Part shown: positions 8,839-17,462 of the stretch, one piece after another | Position numbering within the stretch: position 1 is the stretch's first letter | Layout of the letters: each line of letters opens with the position of its first letter | Assembly (NCBI RefSeq): GCF_018967865.2 | Contig: NZ_JAHLZY020000001.1 | Coordinates: 1,860,001 to 1,924,000 of the forward strand | Length of the DNA stretch: 64,000 nucleotides | From: Hymenobacter siberiensis | GTDB taxonomy: Bacteria > Bacteroidota > Bacteroidia > Cytophagales > Hymenobacteraceae | Direction: 5' to 3' | The notes under the pieces: model-generated | The model's input: only the letters and a program-made list of their open reading frames with translations | The model's database searches: none | Told to the model about the DNA's origin: nothing | Position numbers and translations under genes: made by a program

Positions 8839-10911
8839 ATGAGCAAAAAAAGGCTTAGAACAGCTCACATAAGATTTTCACCCTCAATTCTAAGTCGGTT
8901 GGGTGAAGAATTGAATATAGGATATGACCAAGGAATCCTAGAATTAGTTAAAAACGCATATGACGCAAATGCATACAATTGCTTAGTTGAAATAATCGAT
9001 AATGATGCGGGCACTATTATCCGTGTAACTGACGATGGTGATGGCATGACTCCAGACCAGCTCTATAATGGCTGGCTGCTTCTGGGGGAGTCACAGAAAG
9101 ACCCAACTAAACGTACGCGTTTGAACAGGGTGCCAGCCGGTAATAAAGGATTGGGTAGGCTCGCTGCGCTTAGAATGGGTACGGTAGCGCAACTTACTAC
9201 TACTTACTTCGAAGACCCGATGGTCACATATGAAGTTTCAATTGACTGGGACCAGTTCGTCGATGTAGATAGCGTAGACGATGTTCCGATAGATATTTAT
9301 GCAGAATTGAATCTAGCGGGTAGAGGCACGGGCTCTGTGATTGAAATAATCAATCTGAGAAATAGACTCGGCAGGATGGATGTTAAACGTCTGGCCCGTG
9401 GAATGCTCATGCTAGGTGACCCATTTTCGGATACTCCTGGTAGCTTTCAACCAAAGCTCAAGGCTGCTGCTTTTGCTGATTTAGAGCGTTTAGTAGAACA
9501 GCGGTATTTTGAAAACTCAGAATTTCACTTAAAAGCAAGAATAGACGAGGCTGGTTACGGTTCAGCTAATGTTTATGACCATAGAGGAGGATTACTCTTC
9601 GGGGCCGACCATGATTCTTTAAGACTAAAGCGGAAAAATCAAAACTATTCCGTACATGGAGTCGAGTTTGATTTATGGGTCTTTATCCTCAATACCGAAA
9701 CTTTCGCTACTCGACCAGTTGCGATGGGTGAGGTAAGAAATTGGCTACAGGAGTTTGGCGGTGTTTATCTATATATGAACGGAATAAGGGTAGCTCCTTA
9801 CGGTAATAACGGTGACGACTGGCTAAGTTTAAACCTTGCACGTGTTAGGAACCCTGAAGTTAGACCCAGTACGAATTCGTCAATTGGGAGAATAGCCATA
9901 AACCATGTCGATTCGAGATTTCAACAGAAAACGGACCGAACCGGACTAATAGAAAATGACGCTTTCAACGAAGTTGTGGAGTTTGCTCAAGAGGCATTGA
10001 ACTTCATGGCTCGTGAAAGGCTGCGTGAGGCTGAATTACGACGTGAACAAACCAGGAAGAATAATTCAGAAGAAATTGTAATTCAGAAGAAAAATCTGAA
10101 ACAGGCTATTTCTAAACTAAAACAGAATGAGCAAGAAGTAATTAGCACCATAGTAAAAAGCTATGATAGCGCTTGGGAAAAAGAAGCCAACTCGCTAAGA
10201 GGGGAAGTTCAATTGTATCGCACTCTTAGTACTGTGGGGGTTGTCGCAGCTGTTTTTGCTCATGAAACCAAACATCCAGTCTCTTTGATTGAGCGCCGTG
10301 CTAAAACTATATTAAGGCGTATTAAAAAAGGGGAAGTTGAAGACAAGGAAAGGTTGTCAAATCCAGCAAAGCAAATCATTAAGCAATCAAAACAGATTAG
10401 CAGCTTTCAAGACCTTATGCTTGGGTTTGTTGAAAAGGACAAACGACGGAACACTAGGGTGGATGTTTACAAGACTATTTCTAATGTCCTCACAAAATTT
10501 AAACCCCTATTTGATGAAAGAGATGTAAGGGTAAGCGCTGATAGTTTAGAGGGCAACCCGTTCATCAGGGGTAGCGAGGCTTCGATTGAATCAATAATCA
10601 CAAACCTGTTAGTGAACAGCATCAAAGCATTCACCGATGTTGAGATAGGCATCAGGATTATTAACATTACTGCTGAAATCTCTGGAAATGAAGTGCGTGT
10701 AATTGTGTCAGATAATGGACCAGGAATTGAGGCCATTGATGTTAAAGACATATGGACTCCTGGGCAAACTGGCTACAGTGATGGCACAGGTTTGGGCTTG
10801 ACAATTGTGAGAGACTCCATACGTGATTTAGGAGGCACAGCTGAAGCTAAAGCCCATGGTCGCGATGGCGGAGCAGAATTCATATTGACAATCCCAACCT
10901 TAAAAAATTGA
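8839..10911 (+). CDS. Dual-GHKL ATPase, Hsp90-like plus histidine-kinase-like
   Basis: 690 residues, cytoplasmic, no membrane segment. The N-terminal module is a complete Hsp90/MORC-like ATP-binding fold: ELVKNAYDA (35-43), DDGDGM (65-70) and GNKGLGRLAA (101-110). A charged helical region (about 400-455) leads to a kinase-like half. This has an H-box-like AHETKHP with His475, a second N box around Asn593, DNGPGIE (625-631) and GTGLGLTIV (from 649). Two GHKL ATPases in one chain is unusual. Eight bases separate it from a receiver-domain gene and a metallo-beta-lactamase gene follows, so it probably heads a three-protein signalling or defence operon. Its AT-rich composition contrasts with both flanks and suggests recent acquisition. 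Confidence 0.85.
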   Translation: MSKKRLRTAHIRFSPSILSRLGEELNIGYDQGILELVKNAYDANAYNCLVEIIDNDAGTIIRVTDDGDGMTPDQLYNGWLLLGESQKDPTKRTRLNRVPAGNKGLGRLAALRMGTVAQLTTTYFEDPMVTYEVSIDWDQFVDVDSVDDVPIDIYAELNLAGRGTGSVIEIINLRNRLGRMDVKRLARGMLMLGDPFSDTPGSFQPKLKAAAFADLERLVEQRYFENSEFHLKARIDEAGYGSANVYDHRGGLLFGADHDSLRLKRKNQNYSVHGVEFDLWVFILNTETFATRPVAMGEVRNWLQEFGGVYLYMNGIRVAPYGNNGDDWLSLNLARVRNPEVRPSTNSSIGRIAINHVDSRFQQKTDRTGLIENDAFNEVVEFAQEALNFMARERLREAELRREQTRKNNSEEIVIQKKNLKQAISKLKQNEQEVISTIVKSYDSAWEKEANSLRGEVQLYRTLSTVGVVAAVFAHETKHPVSLIERRAKTILRRIKKGEVEDKERLSNPAKQIIKQSKQISSFQDLMLGFVEKDKRRNTRVDVYKTISNVLTKFKPLFDERDVRVSADSLEGNPFIRGSEASIESIITNLLVNSIKAFTDVEIGIRIINITAEISGNEVRVIVSDNGPGIEAIDVKDIWTPGQTGYSDGTGLGLTIVRDSIRDLGGTAEAKAHGRDGGAEFILTIPTLKN

Positions 10912-10919
10912 ATTGAACC

Positions 10920-11612
10920 ATGTCAATAAATGTGTCGGGAAAGTCGCTGTCTAGAATTTCTGTCATTGATGACTTAAAAGATATGCGAGAAGCGCTTAGT
11001 GATGAAATTGAGGATTTGGATTTGGAGCCAATGTTGCTTGCAGGGCCATTATCCAATTGCTACGATACGTTCAAGCAAATAAAATCAATTTCGGATGCCG
11101 CGCTGTGCGACTTGAATCTTAAAGTAAGAAATTATGCAAATTTTTCTGGGGCCCAGTTGGTTGCCTATTGTTCAGAAAATTCTTTTCCAGGCGTATTGAT
11201 TACGAGTAATATTGCGAATAGAGACACCATAGACAATGAAATTCGGCCCTACCTGGATGGGATTCCTGTCATGCTTCTCCACTCTGAGGTAGGAGAAGAT
11301 ATAGATGTGCTTGCACATGCCATAGAGAAGTCTGCTAAAGAAGCGTTTAACATCAAAAGGGAAGAAAGTAGAGTTGCTTGGAGAACCTTGATAAGGTTCG
11401 AAAGATTTGATGAGAATTCCCGAATGTTTGAAGTTGAAATACCGGCATGGGACAACCCTCAAGATGCTCCGCTGGTACGCCTAAAGTTTGAGAAGGTACC
11501 TGAAATGATAAGGGATAGATTCTTAAAAGAGGGTAAAAGCCGCTTCTTCGCGCAGTCTAACATAGGCGCAGAAAAATATTCACAAATATTTGTTAAGTCT
11601 TTTGAGTACTAG
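10920..11612 (+). CDS. Receiver-domain protein with unknown C-terminal domain
   Basis: 230 residues. Residues 1-125 look like a response-regulator receiver: ISVIDDLKDMREAL carries the acidic pair Asp17-Asp18, ALCDLNL supplies a candidate phosphoacceptor Asp64, and VLITSN supplies Thr95. The conserved lysine expected after the fifth strand is not seen (IPVMLLHSEV instead), so phosphorylation chemistry may be altered. The C-terminal 90 residues (RTLIRFERFDENSRMFEVEIP...) are not a recognised output domain and have no DNA-binding helix-turn-helix. It sits between the dual-ATPase gene (8 bp) and the hydrolase gene (6 bp); I infer it receives a signal from the kinase-like half and passes it on. 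Confidence 0.75.
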   Translation: MSINVSGKSLSRISVIDDLKDMREALSDEIEDLDLEPMLLAGPLSNCYDTFKQIKSISDAALCDLNLKVRNYANFSGAQLVAYCSENSFPGVLITSNIANRDTIDNEIRPYLDGIPVMLLHSEVGEDIDVLAHAIEKSAKEAFNIKREESRVAWRTLIRFERFDENSRMFEVEIPAWDNPQDAPLVRLKFEKVPEMIRDRFLKEGKSRFFAQSNIGAEKYSQIFVKSFEY

Positions 11613-11618
11613 AATCTA

Positions 11619-12611
11619 ATGGCTATTATAAGTGTATTGGACGTTGGTCACGGTAATTGTACGGTAATTCAAGATGCTCAAAATGTCATAATTGATGCCG
11701 GTTTTGGCGACGGCTTATTAAACTTCCTTCAACAGGCCAGAATTACACGAATAGACCAAATAATGGTTTCTCATGCAGATTCTGACCATTTGCGAGGATT
11801 GATTGCTTTGTTGTCTTTGGCAACGATAAGTATAGGTAAATTGTACTTAAATACGGACTCTACACGTTCTGCCAACACAGATAAGTTTTGGAAAGATGTA
11901 ATATTTTTAATTGAAGATGCAATAATAAACAACAGAATGGATGAAAATCCTGTTGAACTTTATCGGACAGGCGCACTAATTGATATTGGTGAGTTCAAGC
12001 TAGAAGTTGTTTATCCAACTTATTCATTAATTAAAACTGGTCCCGGTGGAATATCACCGGATGGCCATAGTATGAGCTCTAATGGATTAAGTGCAGTTAT
12101 CAAAGTGTTAACTACGCAGGTTTCTGCACTTCTTTTGCCGGGTGATGTTGATGAGTTCGGATTAGAGCAAATTAAAAAACTAGGATTTAATATAGAGGCT
12201 CAAGTTGCCGTTTTTCCTCACCATGGAGGTAATGCTGATACTAATAATCTCGCAGATTTTACAACCCATTTTTGTCAATTGGTTTCCCCTAACACCGTTC
12301 TTTTTTCAACTGGGCGTGGCAAATACGGCACCCCGAGGATGGAAATCGTGTCAACGATAAAAGCGTTGTTGCCATTGGCTTATATTTCTTGTACGCAATT
12401 GTCAAAATCCTGCGCTAAATTACCCCCTTTAGCTTCTAATAGTCACCTTAACGCAGCATTTGCTAAAGGGAAAAGTAACAATTCGTGTTGTGGGGGGACT
12501 TTTGAGCTTAATGTCACTAATGCCACTGTCACAATTGTTCCGAAAGCTGCTCATGAAAGCTTTGTAAATACTTATGTACCATTGGCAGTATGCAGAATTT
12601 ATCCGAATTAA
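11619..12611 (+). CDS. Metallo-beta-lactamase-fold hydrolase (ComEC/Rec2-like)
   Basis: 330 residues. The opening VLDVGHGNCTVI and NVIIDAGFG are typical of the ComEC/Rec2-related metallo-beta-lactamase family. The metal ligands are visible as SHADSDH (51-57), a later LLLPGDVDE and FPHHGGN. The C-terminus holds several cysteines (LSKSCAK, NNSCCGG) that may add a metal site. There is no transmembrane part, so it is a soluble hydrolase, plausibly a nuclease or phosphodiesterase. As the last gene of the three-gene operon it is the best candidate effector. Substrate unknown. Confidence 0.82.
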   Translation: MAIISVLDVGHGNCTVIQDAQNVIIDAGFGDGLLNFLQQARITRIDQIMVSHADSDHLRGLIALLSLATISIGKLYLNTDSTRSANTDKFWKDVIFLIEDAIINNRMDENPVELYRTGALIDIGEFKLEVVYPTYSLIKTGPGGISPDGHSMSSNGLSAVIKVLTTQVSALLLPGDVDEFGLEQIKKLGFNIEAQVAVFPHHGGNADTNNLADFTTHFCQLVSPNTVLFSTGRGKYGTPRMEIVSTIKALLPLAYISCTQLSKSCAKLPPLASNSHLNAAFAKGKSNNSCCGGTFELNVTNATVTIVPKAAHESFVNTYVPLAVCRIYPN

Positions 12612-12659
12612 TAATTCACAAATTGTATCAAATTGAGATGATGTTAACTCTGTTGGCAA

Positions 12660-13826
12660 ATGGCATTTACTAGCGGCGAGCAAGCCATTGCCACCATCCT
12701 CAAGCACGACAACAAAACCACCAGCTACAAAATAGCCCTGCTCCGGGCCATCAACGACGTGGTGCTCATGTACCCCGACGTGGCCCGCCAAGGCCAGCCC
12801 GTAGCCGTACCGTTGAGCCGCTTGGCTGAATTGTGGGTAGCTTACTATTGGCCCTTTGCCGACGCGCAGCAACCTATCTACCAGGGTGCCCGCGCTATCC
12901 GCGACGAAGCCACCCGCAATGACATAGCATTCCGGCCAGCCCTCACCAACCTACGCGCCGTGTGGCTTCAGCTGGTGCAGCTCACGCCCTAGCCCGCCGA
13001 CGGCTTCTTTCTGCTCACCGAGATGCGCACTCCCCGCCGGCGCGCCACCTACTCACCCGAGCTGCAGCAGGCCTACCGCCAAACCGTCGCGGCCACGGCC
13101 AAGGCTATTCAGATGCCCATCAAGTACGCTGGCCCTGGCCACTGGTCAGTATTTGATGCCCCCGTCCGCTACGACCAGCTGCCGCCCACCGTCCTGCCAC
13201 TGCCCGGAACTCAGCCTCAGGACACCTGCGTCGTAGTGCCGGCCAGTTTGTGGGAAGCTTTTCATCGTCTCTCGCTCTACGTCGAAGCCCTCTGCCTACA
13301 CGAGTGGTGCTTATTCACCGAGGGAGTCACCCAGGAAAACGACCGCCAGGCTACCCGCGGGGAAGTTTACACCCTGCTCACCGCACGCCCCGACAATCGC
13401 CGCCCGCTTTCGTGGGAGCGCAATCAAGTCGATATCCTACTGCACGAAAACATCCATTTCATTTGCCCATGGACGCAAAAGCGCCTTACCCAGCCGCAGC
13501 ACTACGACCTTGACCACCTACTACCTTTGGCCGTGTACCCCGTCAACGAGCTTTGGAATCTGCTGCCTGTCGACCGCGAATTCAACCAGCACAAAAAGCG
13601 TGACAAGGTGCCTGATGCCAAGCGCCTGGCTGCTGCCGAGCCATTGCTAGCTGCTGCTTATAACACCTACCACCAGTCGCCAGCTCTTCAGAAAGCCATG
13701 CGCGAAGATGCTGCCCTACGATTTTCCGGCCTCGGCTCAGACCATACTTTTGCTACCATCCTAGCTAGCCGTGCTGTCCGCTTTATTGACGACGTAGCCG
13801 CCGCTCGCTACGTCCAGCGCTTCTAG
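12660..13826 (+). pseudogene. HNH endonuclease interrupted by an in-frame amber codon
   Basis: One reading frame of about 388 codons is broken by TAG at 12990-12992. The first part (110 aa, MAFTSGEQAIATILKHDNKT) and the second part (an ATG at 13023, 267 aa) are in the same frame. The sequence between stop and ATG (PADGFFLLTE) reads like natural coding sequence. The second part has an HNH core: CPWTQKRL, YDLDHLLPLAVYPVNELWNLLP, then N, H and K residues. Related defence-island HNH proteins are, as I recall them, single chains with both parts. The nuclease half alone could still be translated from 13023. A sequencing error, a real nonsense mutation or readthrough are all possible. It is followed after 3 bp by the MazG-like gene. 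Confidence 0.75.
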
Positions 13827-13829
13827 CCC

Positions 13830-14147
13830 ATGCAGTACAATAAGCTCGTTCGCGACCGCATTCCAGCCATGATTACTGAGACTGGTCGCCAGTGCCGCAC
13901 AACTGTGCTAACCGAGCCAGCTTACCGGACTGCCTTACTCGCCAAATTAGTAGAGGAAGCGCAGGAAGTTCAAATTGCAGCCCCCACGGAACTACTTAAC
14001 GAGTTGGCCGACCTCATGGAGGTATTAGACAACCTGCTTGCAATTCACAAGCTCACCTTGTCCCAGGTGCGTCAAGTACAGGAGCAGCGCCTTCGGTCCC
14101 GTGGTGGTTTCGAGAGCCGCCTACAGTTGGATTGGGTAGGAGAGTAG
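13830..14147 (+). CDS. MazG-like nucleotide pyrophosphohydrolase
   Basis: 105 residues beginning MQYNKLVRDRIPAMI, the classic start of the small phosphoribosyl-ATP pyrophosphohydrolase/MazG-like family. The metal-binding acidic residues are visible in LVEEAQEVQ and ELADLMEVLD. Such proteins hydrolyse nucleoside triphosphates or related nucleotides and often occur in phage and defence loci. It starts 3 bp after the HNH frame, so the two are probably co-expressed. A bidirectional terminator follows. Confidence 0.85.
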   Translation: MQYNKLVRDRIPAMITETGRQCRTTVLTEPAYRTALLAKLVEEAQEVQIAAPTELLNELADLMEVLDNLLAIHKLTLSQVRQVQEQRLRSRGGFESRLQLDWVGE

Positions 14148-14190
14148 AGCTATTGGAGTGCTGGTGCCAGAAAATAATACAACTGCCTTG

Positions 14191-14240
14191 GCAACCTCAA
14201 AATCCATTTTGCCTTCTATTAAATGGTCTTTTGAGGTTGC
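14191..14240. terminator. Bidirectional terminator between mazG-like gene and hsdR
   Basis: A 12-bp perfect stem (GCAACCTCAAAA with TTTTGAGGTTGC) extended by CCATTT/AAATGG sits between two convergent genes. A/T runs in both arms fit a hairpin working on either strand. Confidence 0.75.
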
Positions 14241-14248
14241 TCGACTTG

Positions 14249-17200
14249 TTAAGCCACGACTCTATTCTTCTTGAAATTCTCGGCTTGGCCGAATATCTCG
14301 CCATACACCTCGTCGCGTTCCACAGGTGGGTAGCCAAATTCATCCAGGAGGAGAATCAGGCCCACTTTCAGCGTTGATTTGATGTCCTCGCGCTTGTTCC
14401 AGTCGGGGAAGCGCGCCTGCTCATCTACCAGGGCTTTGATGGCTTTGGCCAAGGTGACCAGCTTTTCATCAGGGTAGCGGAAATCGTACTTGGCGCATAG
14501 AGCCAACAGGATGTCGTAGAAGGCCTTTTCTTCGAAATCGATGCCAAGAATGTCGCCGGCCGAAAACTCGTTTTGAACTTCCCAAATCAGGTTGGTGAGC
14601 TGCTCGGCTATTTCCTCGTACACTTCGCTGCGCAGGATGTCGTTTTCGTCGCGCTCGTTGTAGCGGGCCACTAGGGCCTGCATCTTCTTGGTGAAGTCGA
14701 TGCCCTTCACTTGGTTCACCTTTCTCATCTGACCGATAACGCGGGCCAGGAGCTGCTGAAGTAGTTTTATCTTGGTGTTGGGCAGCTTGATTTTGCCGAT
14801 TTTTTCGAGGTATGCTTCGTCGAAGATGTCCTGTTCGGTGTCGCCGTCGGTACCTAGCTTGATGATTTCCTCTACGCCGTCGCTGGCCAGGGCATCTTGT
14901 ATCATCTTGCGCACTTGAGCGCTCATCTGAGCCGTATCGGGGGCGTCGCTCTTTGTGAGCTTGAACAAGATAGAGCGAACTGCCAGGTAAAAATGCGTCT
15001 GGTCGCGCTGGGGCTGGGTTAGTTTCTCGCTGCCGGCGCAGATGTCGTAGGCGGCTTTCAGGCGCTTGACCAAGCCCATAAAGCGGGTTTCCTGCTCCTT
15101 GGTCAGCTGTACGAATTCGGCGGCCATGTTCAGCGTGTGCAGCTGTTGCAGGGCGGTGCCCTTGAAATACTTGCTGCTGTCGAAGGTGTGGAACAGGCGG
15201 GCTAGCAGGTCCAGATGGTCCCGAACCACCACCAGCGACTGGTCAATGTCTTCGAAATTCTTCTTGTCTCCTTTGTTGTAATGAGCCAGGGCCAGATTCA
15301 TCTGGTTTTTGAAACCGATGTAATCGACCACCAGGCCTTTACTCTTGCCCTCATAAGTGCGGTTGACACGCGAAATGGCCTGAATCAGGTTGTGCTGCTG
15401 AATGGGCTTGTCAATGTAGATGGTGTCGAGGAAGGGCACGTCGAAGCCGGTGAGCCACATGTCCACGATGAGGGCGATTTTGAAGTTGGACTTTGCGTTT
15501 TTGAACTGCCGGTCCAGCTCTTTGCGGTACTCTTTGGTACCCAGCAGGTCGTACATGTCCTTCGGGTCGTCCTTACCGCGGGTCATTATCATCTTCACCC
15601 GCGCCATCGGCTTCAGCTCGCGCTTTTCCTTGTCGGTCAGTTCGGCCCCTTCTTCGGCGGCCAGCACCTCGGCCCAGGCCGGGCGCAGCTCGATGATGTT
15701 CTGATACAGGGCGTAGGCGATTTCACGGGAGCTGCACACGAACATGGCTTTGCCCTTGACGGTCGCGCCTTCGCTCACGCGCTTTTCGTAGTGCTGCACG
15801 AAGTCGGCGGCCAGTACCTGCAGGCGTTTAGGGTCGCCAAGGATAGCCCGCATCTGGGCGGTTTCTTCCTTGCTTTGCTCGATTTGGTAGGCGTTGGCCC
15901 CGTCTTCGGCGGCCTGCGCGTAGTAGCGCTCTATCTTTTCCAGCTCGCCGTTGTGCAGCACTACTTTGGCGGCGCGGCCTTCATACACGATGCGGACGGT
16001 GATTTCATCCTTCACCGATTCGGTCATGGTGTACTCGTCCACCACCGGGCCGAATACATCCAGTGTGGCATCTATCGGGGTACCGGTGAAGCCGACGTAA
16101 GTGGCCTGGGGCAGCGAGTCGTGCAGGTATTTGGCGAAGCCATAGGTTTTGCTGACGCCGGCGGCCGTCACGCGCACTTTCTGTTCTAGGTTCACCTGGC
16201 TGCGGTGGGCTTCGTCGGAGATGCACACGATGTTGGCGCGGCGGCTCAGCAGCTCGGTGCCTTCCGTGAATTTGTGGATAGTGGTGAGGAACACGCCGCC
16301 GCTTTGGCGGCCGGCCAGTAGCTCGCGCAGGTGCTCGCGGCTTTCCACGCTCACTACGTTCTGGTCGCCGATGTATTTCTTCGCATTGGTGAACTGACCG
16401 GCCAGCTGGTCGTCGAGGTCGGTGCGGTCGGTAATGAGCACCACGGTGGGGCTGGCAAAATCCTCGCTGCGCATGAGCAGCCGCGTGAGGAAAAGCATAG
16501 TGTAGCTCTTGCCGCAGCCGGTGGCCCCGAAGTAGGTGCCGCCCTTGCCGTTGCCGGTGGGCTTGCGGGCCGCCCAAATCTGGTTATACAGCTTGTGGGC
16601 CGCGTAGTACTGCGGATAGCGGCAAACCACCTTCTCGTCTTTCTTCGAGCTGTCGGGCAGGTAAATGAAGTTGCGGATGATGTCGCGCAGGCGGCTTTTG
16701 TCGAGCATGCCCTCCACCAGGGTGTAGAGGGTGTTGATGCCATCTACGTCTTGGGCCAGGCCAGCCACGCGCCGCCAGGCGTAGTAAAACTCATAAGGGG
16801 CGAAGAAGGAACCGGCCTTGTTGTTCACGCCGTCGCTGAGGACGCAAAACGCATTATACTTGAACAGCTCCGGAATGTCGCGCTCGTAGCGCACGGTGAG
16901 CTGCACGTAGGCGTCGTGAATAGTGCAGTCGGGCTGGATGGCCGTTTTGAACTCGAACACCACCAGCGGCAAGCCGTTGATGTAGAGGATGCCGTCGGGG
17001 ATGCGCTTTTCGCTGCCCACGATTTCGAGCTGCGTCACGAAGCGGTAGATATTGTGGTCGGCCGGCGCGTCGGCTTCGGCGGCCAGGTGGGGCAGCTGGT
17101 CGGCGGGGGACTGCTGCTGTCGGGTGAGGCCGGCGTAGTCGAGCAGCTGCACCCAGATGTCTTTCTGGCCGGGGTCGTCGCGCTTGAGGATAAAGCCGTC

Positions 17201-17461
17201 AGCCAGCAGCCCCATCACGGCCTTGTTGCTCTCGTAGAGGTCGGAGGCGGGCAGGGCGCGCAGCCGCCGCACGACGGCATCGGCTTCGGCCGGGGTGAGG
17301 CCCTCGGCCGCGTAGTGGGCCAGCAGAAAGGCCCGCAGGTCGGCTTCGAGCAGCACTTCTTCGGGCGCGCGGGCCAGTGTGTTGCCCAGCTGATGGGGGT
17401 AGCCCTGCCCGGCCAGTAGCTCACAAAAAACCTCCTCCAGCTTAGCTTCGGTGAACTTCAT
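14249..17461 (-). CDS. hsdR: Type I restriction enzyme, HsdR subunit
   Basis: 1070 residues, normal for HsdR. The N-terminal PD-(D/E)XK nuclease is visible as RIPDGILYINGLPLVVFEFK (Asp156, Glu170, Lys172). The SF2 motor has Walker A GATGCGKS (312-319) and DEAH (416-419), plus VGFTGTPI and QAISRVNRTYEGK. It translocates and cuts unmethylated DNA as part of an R2M2S complex. It begins 1 bp after hsdS ends and is the last gene of the hsdMSR operon. GC-rich codon use matches the start of hsdM but not hsdS. Confidence 0.95.
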   Translation of the reverse strand: MKFTEAKLEEVFCELLAGQGYPHQLGNTLARAPEEVLLEADLRAFLLAHYAAEGLTPAEADAVVRRLRALPASDLYESNKAVMGLLADGFILKRDDPGQKDIWVQLLDYAGLTRQQQSPADQLPHLAAEADAPADHNIYRFVTQLEIVGSEKRIPDGILYINGLPLVVFEFKTAIQPDCTIHDAYVQLTVRYERDIPELFKYNAFCVLSDGVNNKAGSFFAPYEFYYAWRRVAGLAQDVDGINTLYTLVEGMLDKSRLRDIIRNFIYLPDSSKKDEKVVCRYPQYYAAHKLYNQIWAARKPTGNGKGGTYFGATGCGKSYTMLFLTRLLMRSEDFASPTVVLITDRTDLDDQLAGQFTNAKKYIGDQNVVSVESREHLRELLAGRQSGGVFLTTIHKFTEGTELLSRRANIVCISDEAHRSQVNLEQKVRVTAAGVSKTYGFAKYLHDSLPQATYVGFTGTPIDATLDVFGPVVDEYTMTESVKDEITVRIVYEGRAAKVVLHNGELEKIERYYAQAAEDGANAYQIEQSKEETAQMRAILGDPKRLQVLAADFVQHYEKRVSEGATVKGKAMFVCSSREIAYALYQNIIELRPAWAEVLAAEEGAELTDKEKRELKPMARVKMIMTRGKDDPKDMYDLLGTKEYRKELDRQFKNAKSNFKIALIVDMWLTGFDVPFLDTIYIDKPIQQHNLIQAISRVNRTYEGKSKGLVVDYIGFKNQMNLALAHYNKGDKKNFEDIDQSLVVVRDHLDLLARLFHTFDSSKYFKGTALQQLHTLNMAAEFVQLTKEQETRFMGLVKRLKAAYDICAGSEKLTQPQRDQTHFYLAVRSILFKLTKSDAPDTAQMSAQVRKMIQDALASDGVEEIIKLGTDGDTEQDIFDEAYLEKIGKIKLPNTKIKLLQQLLARVIGQMRKVNQVKGIDFTKKMQALVARYNERDENDILRSEVYEEIAEQLTNLIWEVQNEFSAGDILGIDFEEKAFYDILLALCAKYDFRYPDEKLVTLAKAIKALVDEQARFPDWNKREDIKSTLKVGLILLLDEFGYPPVERDEVYGEIFGQAENFKKNRVVA

Positions 17462-17462
17462 A

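Noticed and set aside
8839..12611. Detocs-type defence system
   Set aside because: Although there is a kinase-like protein and a receiver, the ATPase has an additional Hsp90-like domain and no TPR sensor is obvious, and the presumed effector is a metallo-beta-lactamase rather than a receiver-fused effector.
14132..14377. Plus-strand frame of 81 residues after the MazG-like gene
   Set aside because: It runs through the terminator hairpin and into the hsdR 3' end.
15215..17419. Long plus-strand open frames opposite hsdR (324 and 362 residues)
   Set aside because: They mirror the codon bias of hsdR, which has complete functional motifs, and their translations are biased toward Gly, Val, His and Leu without domains.
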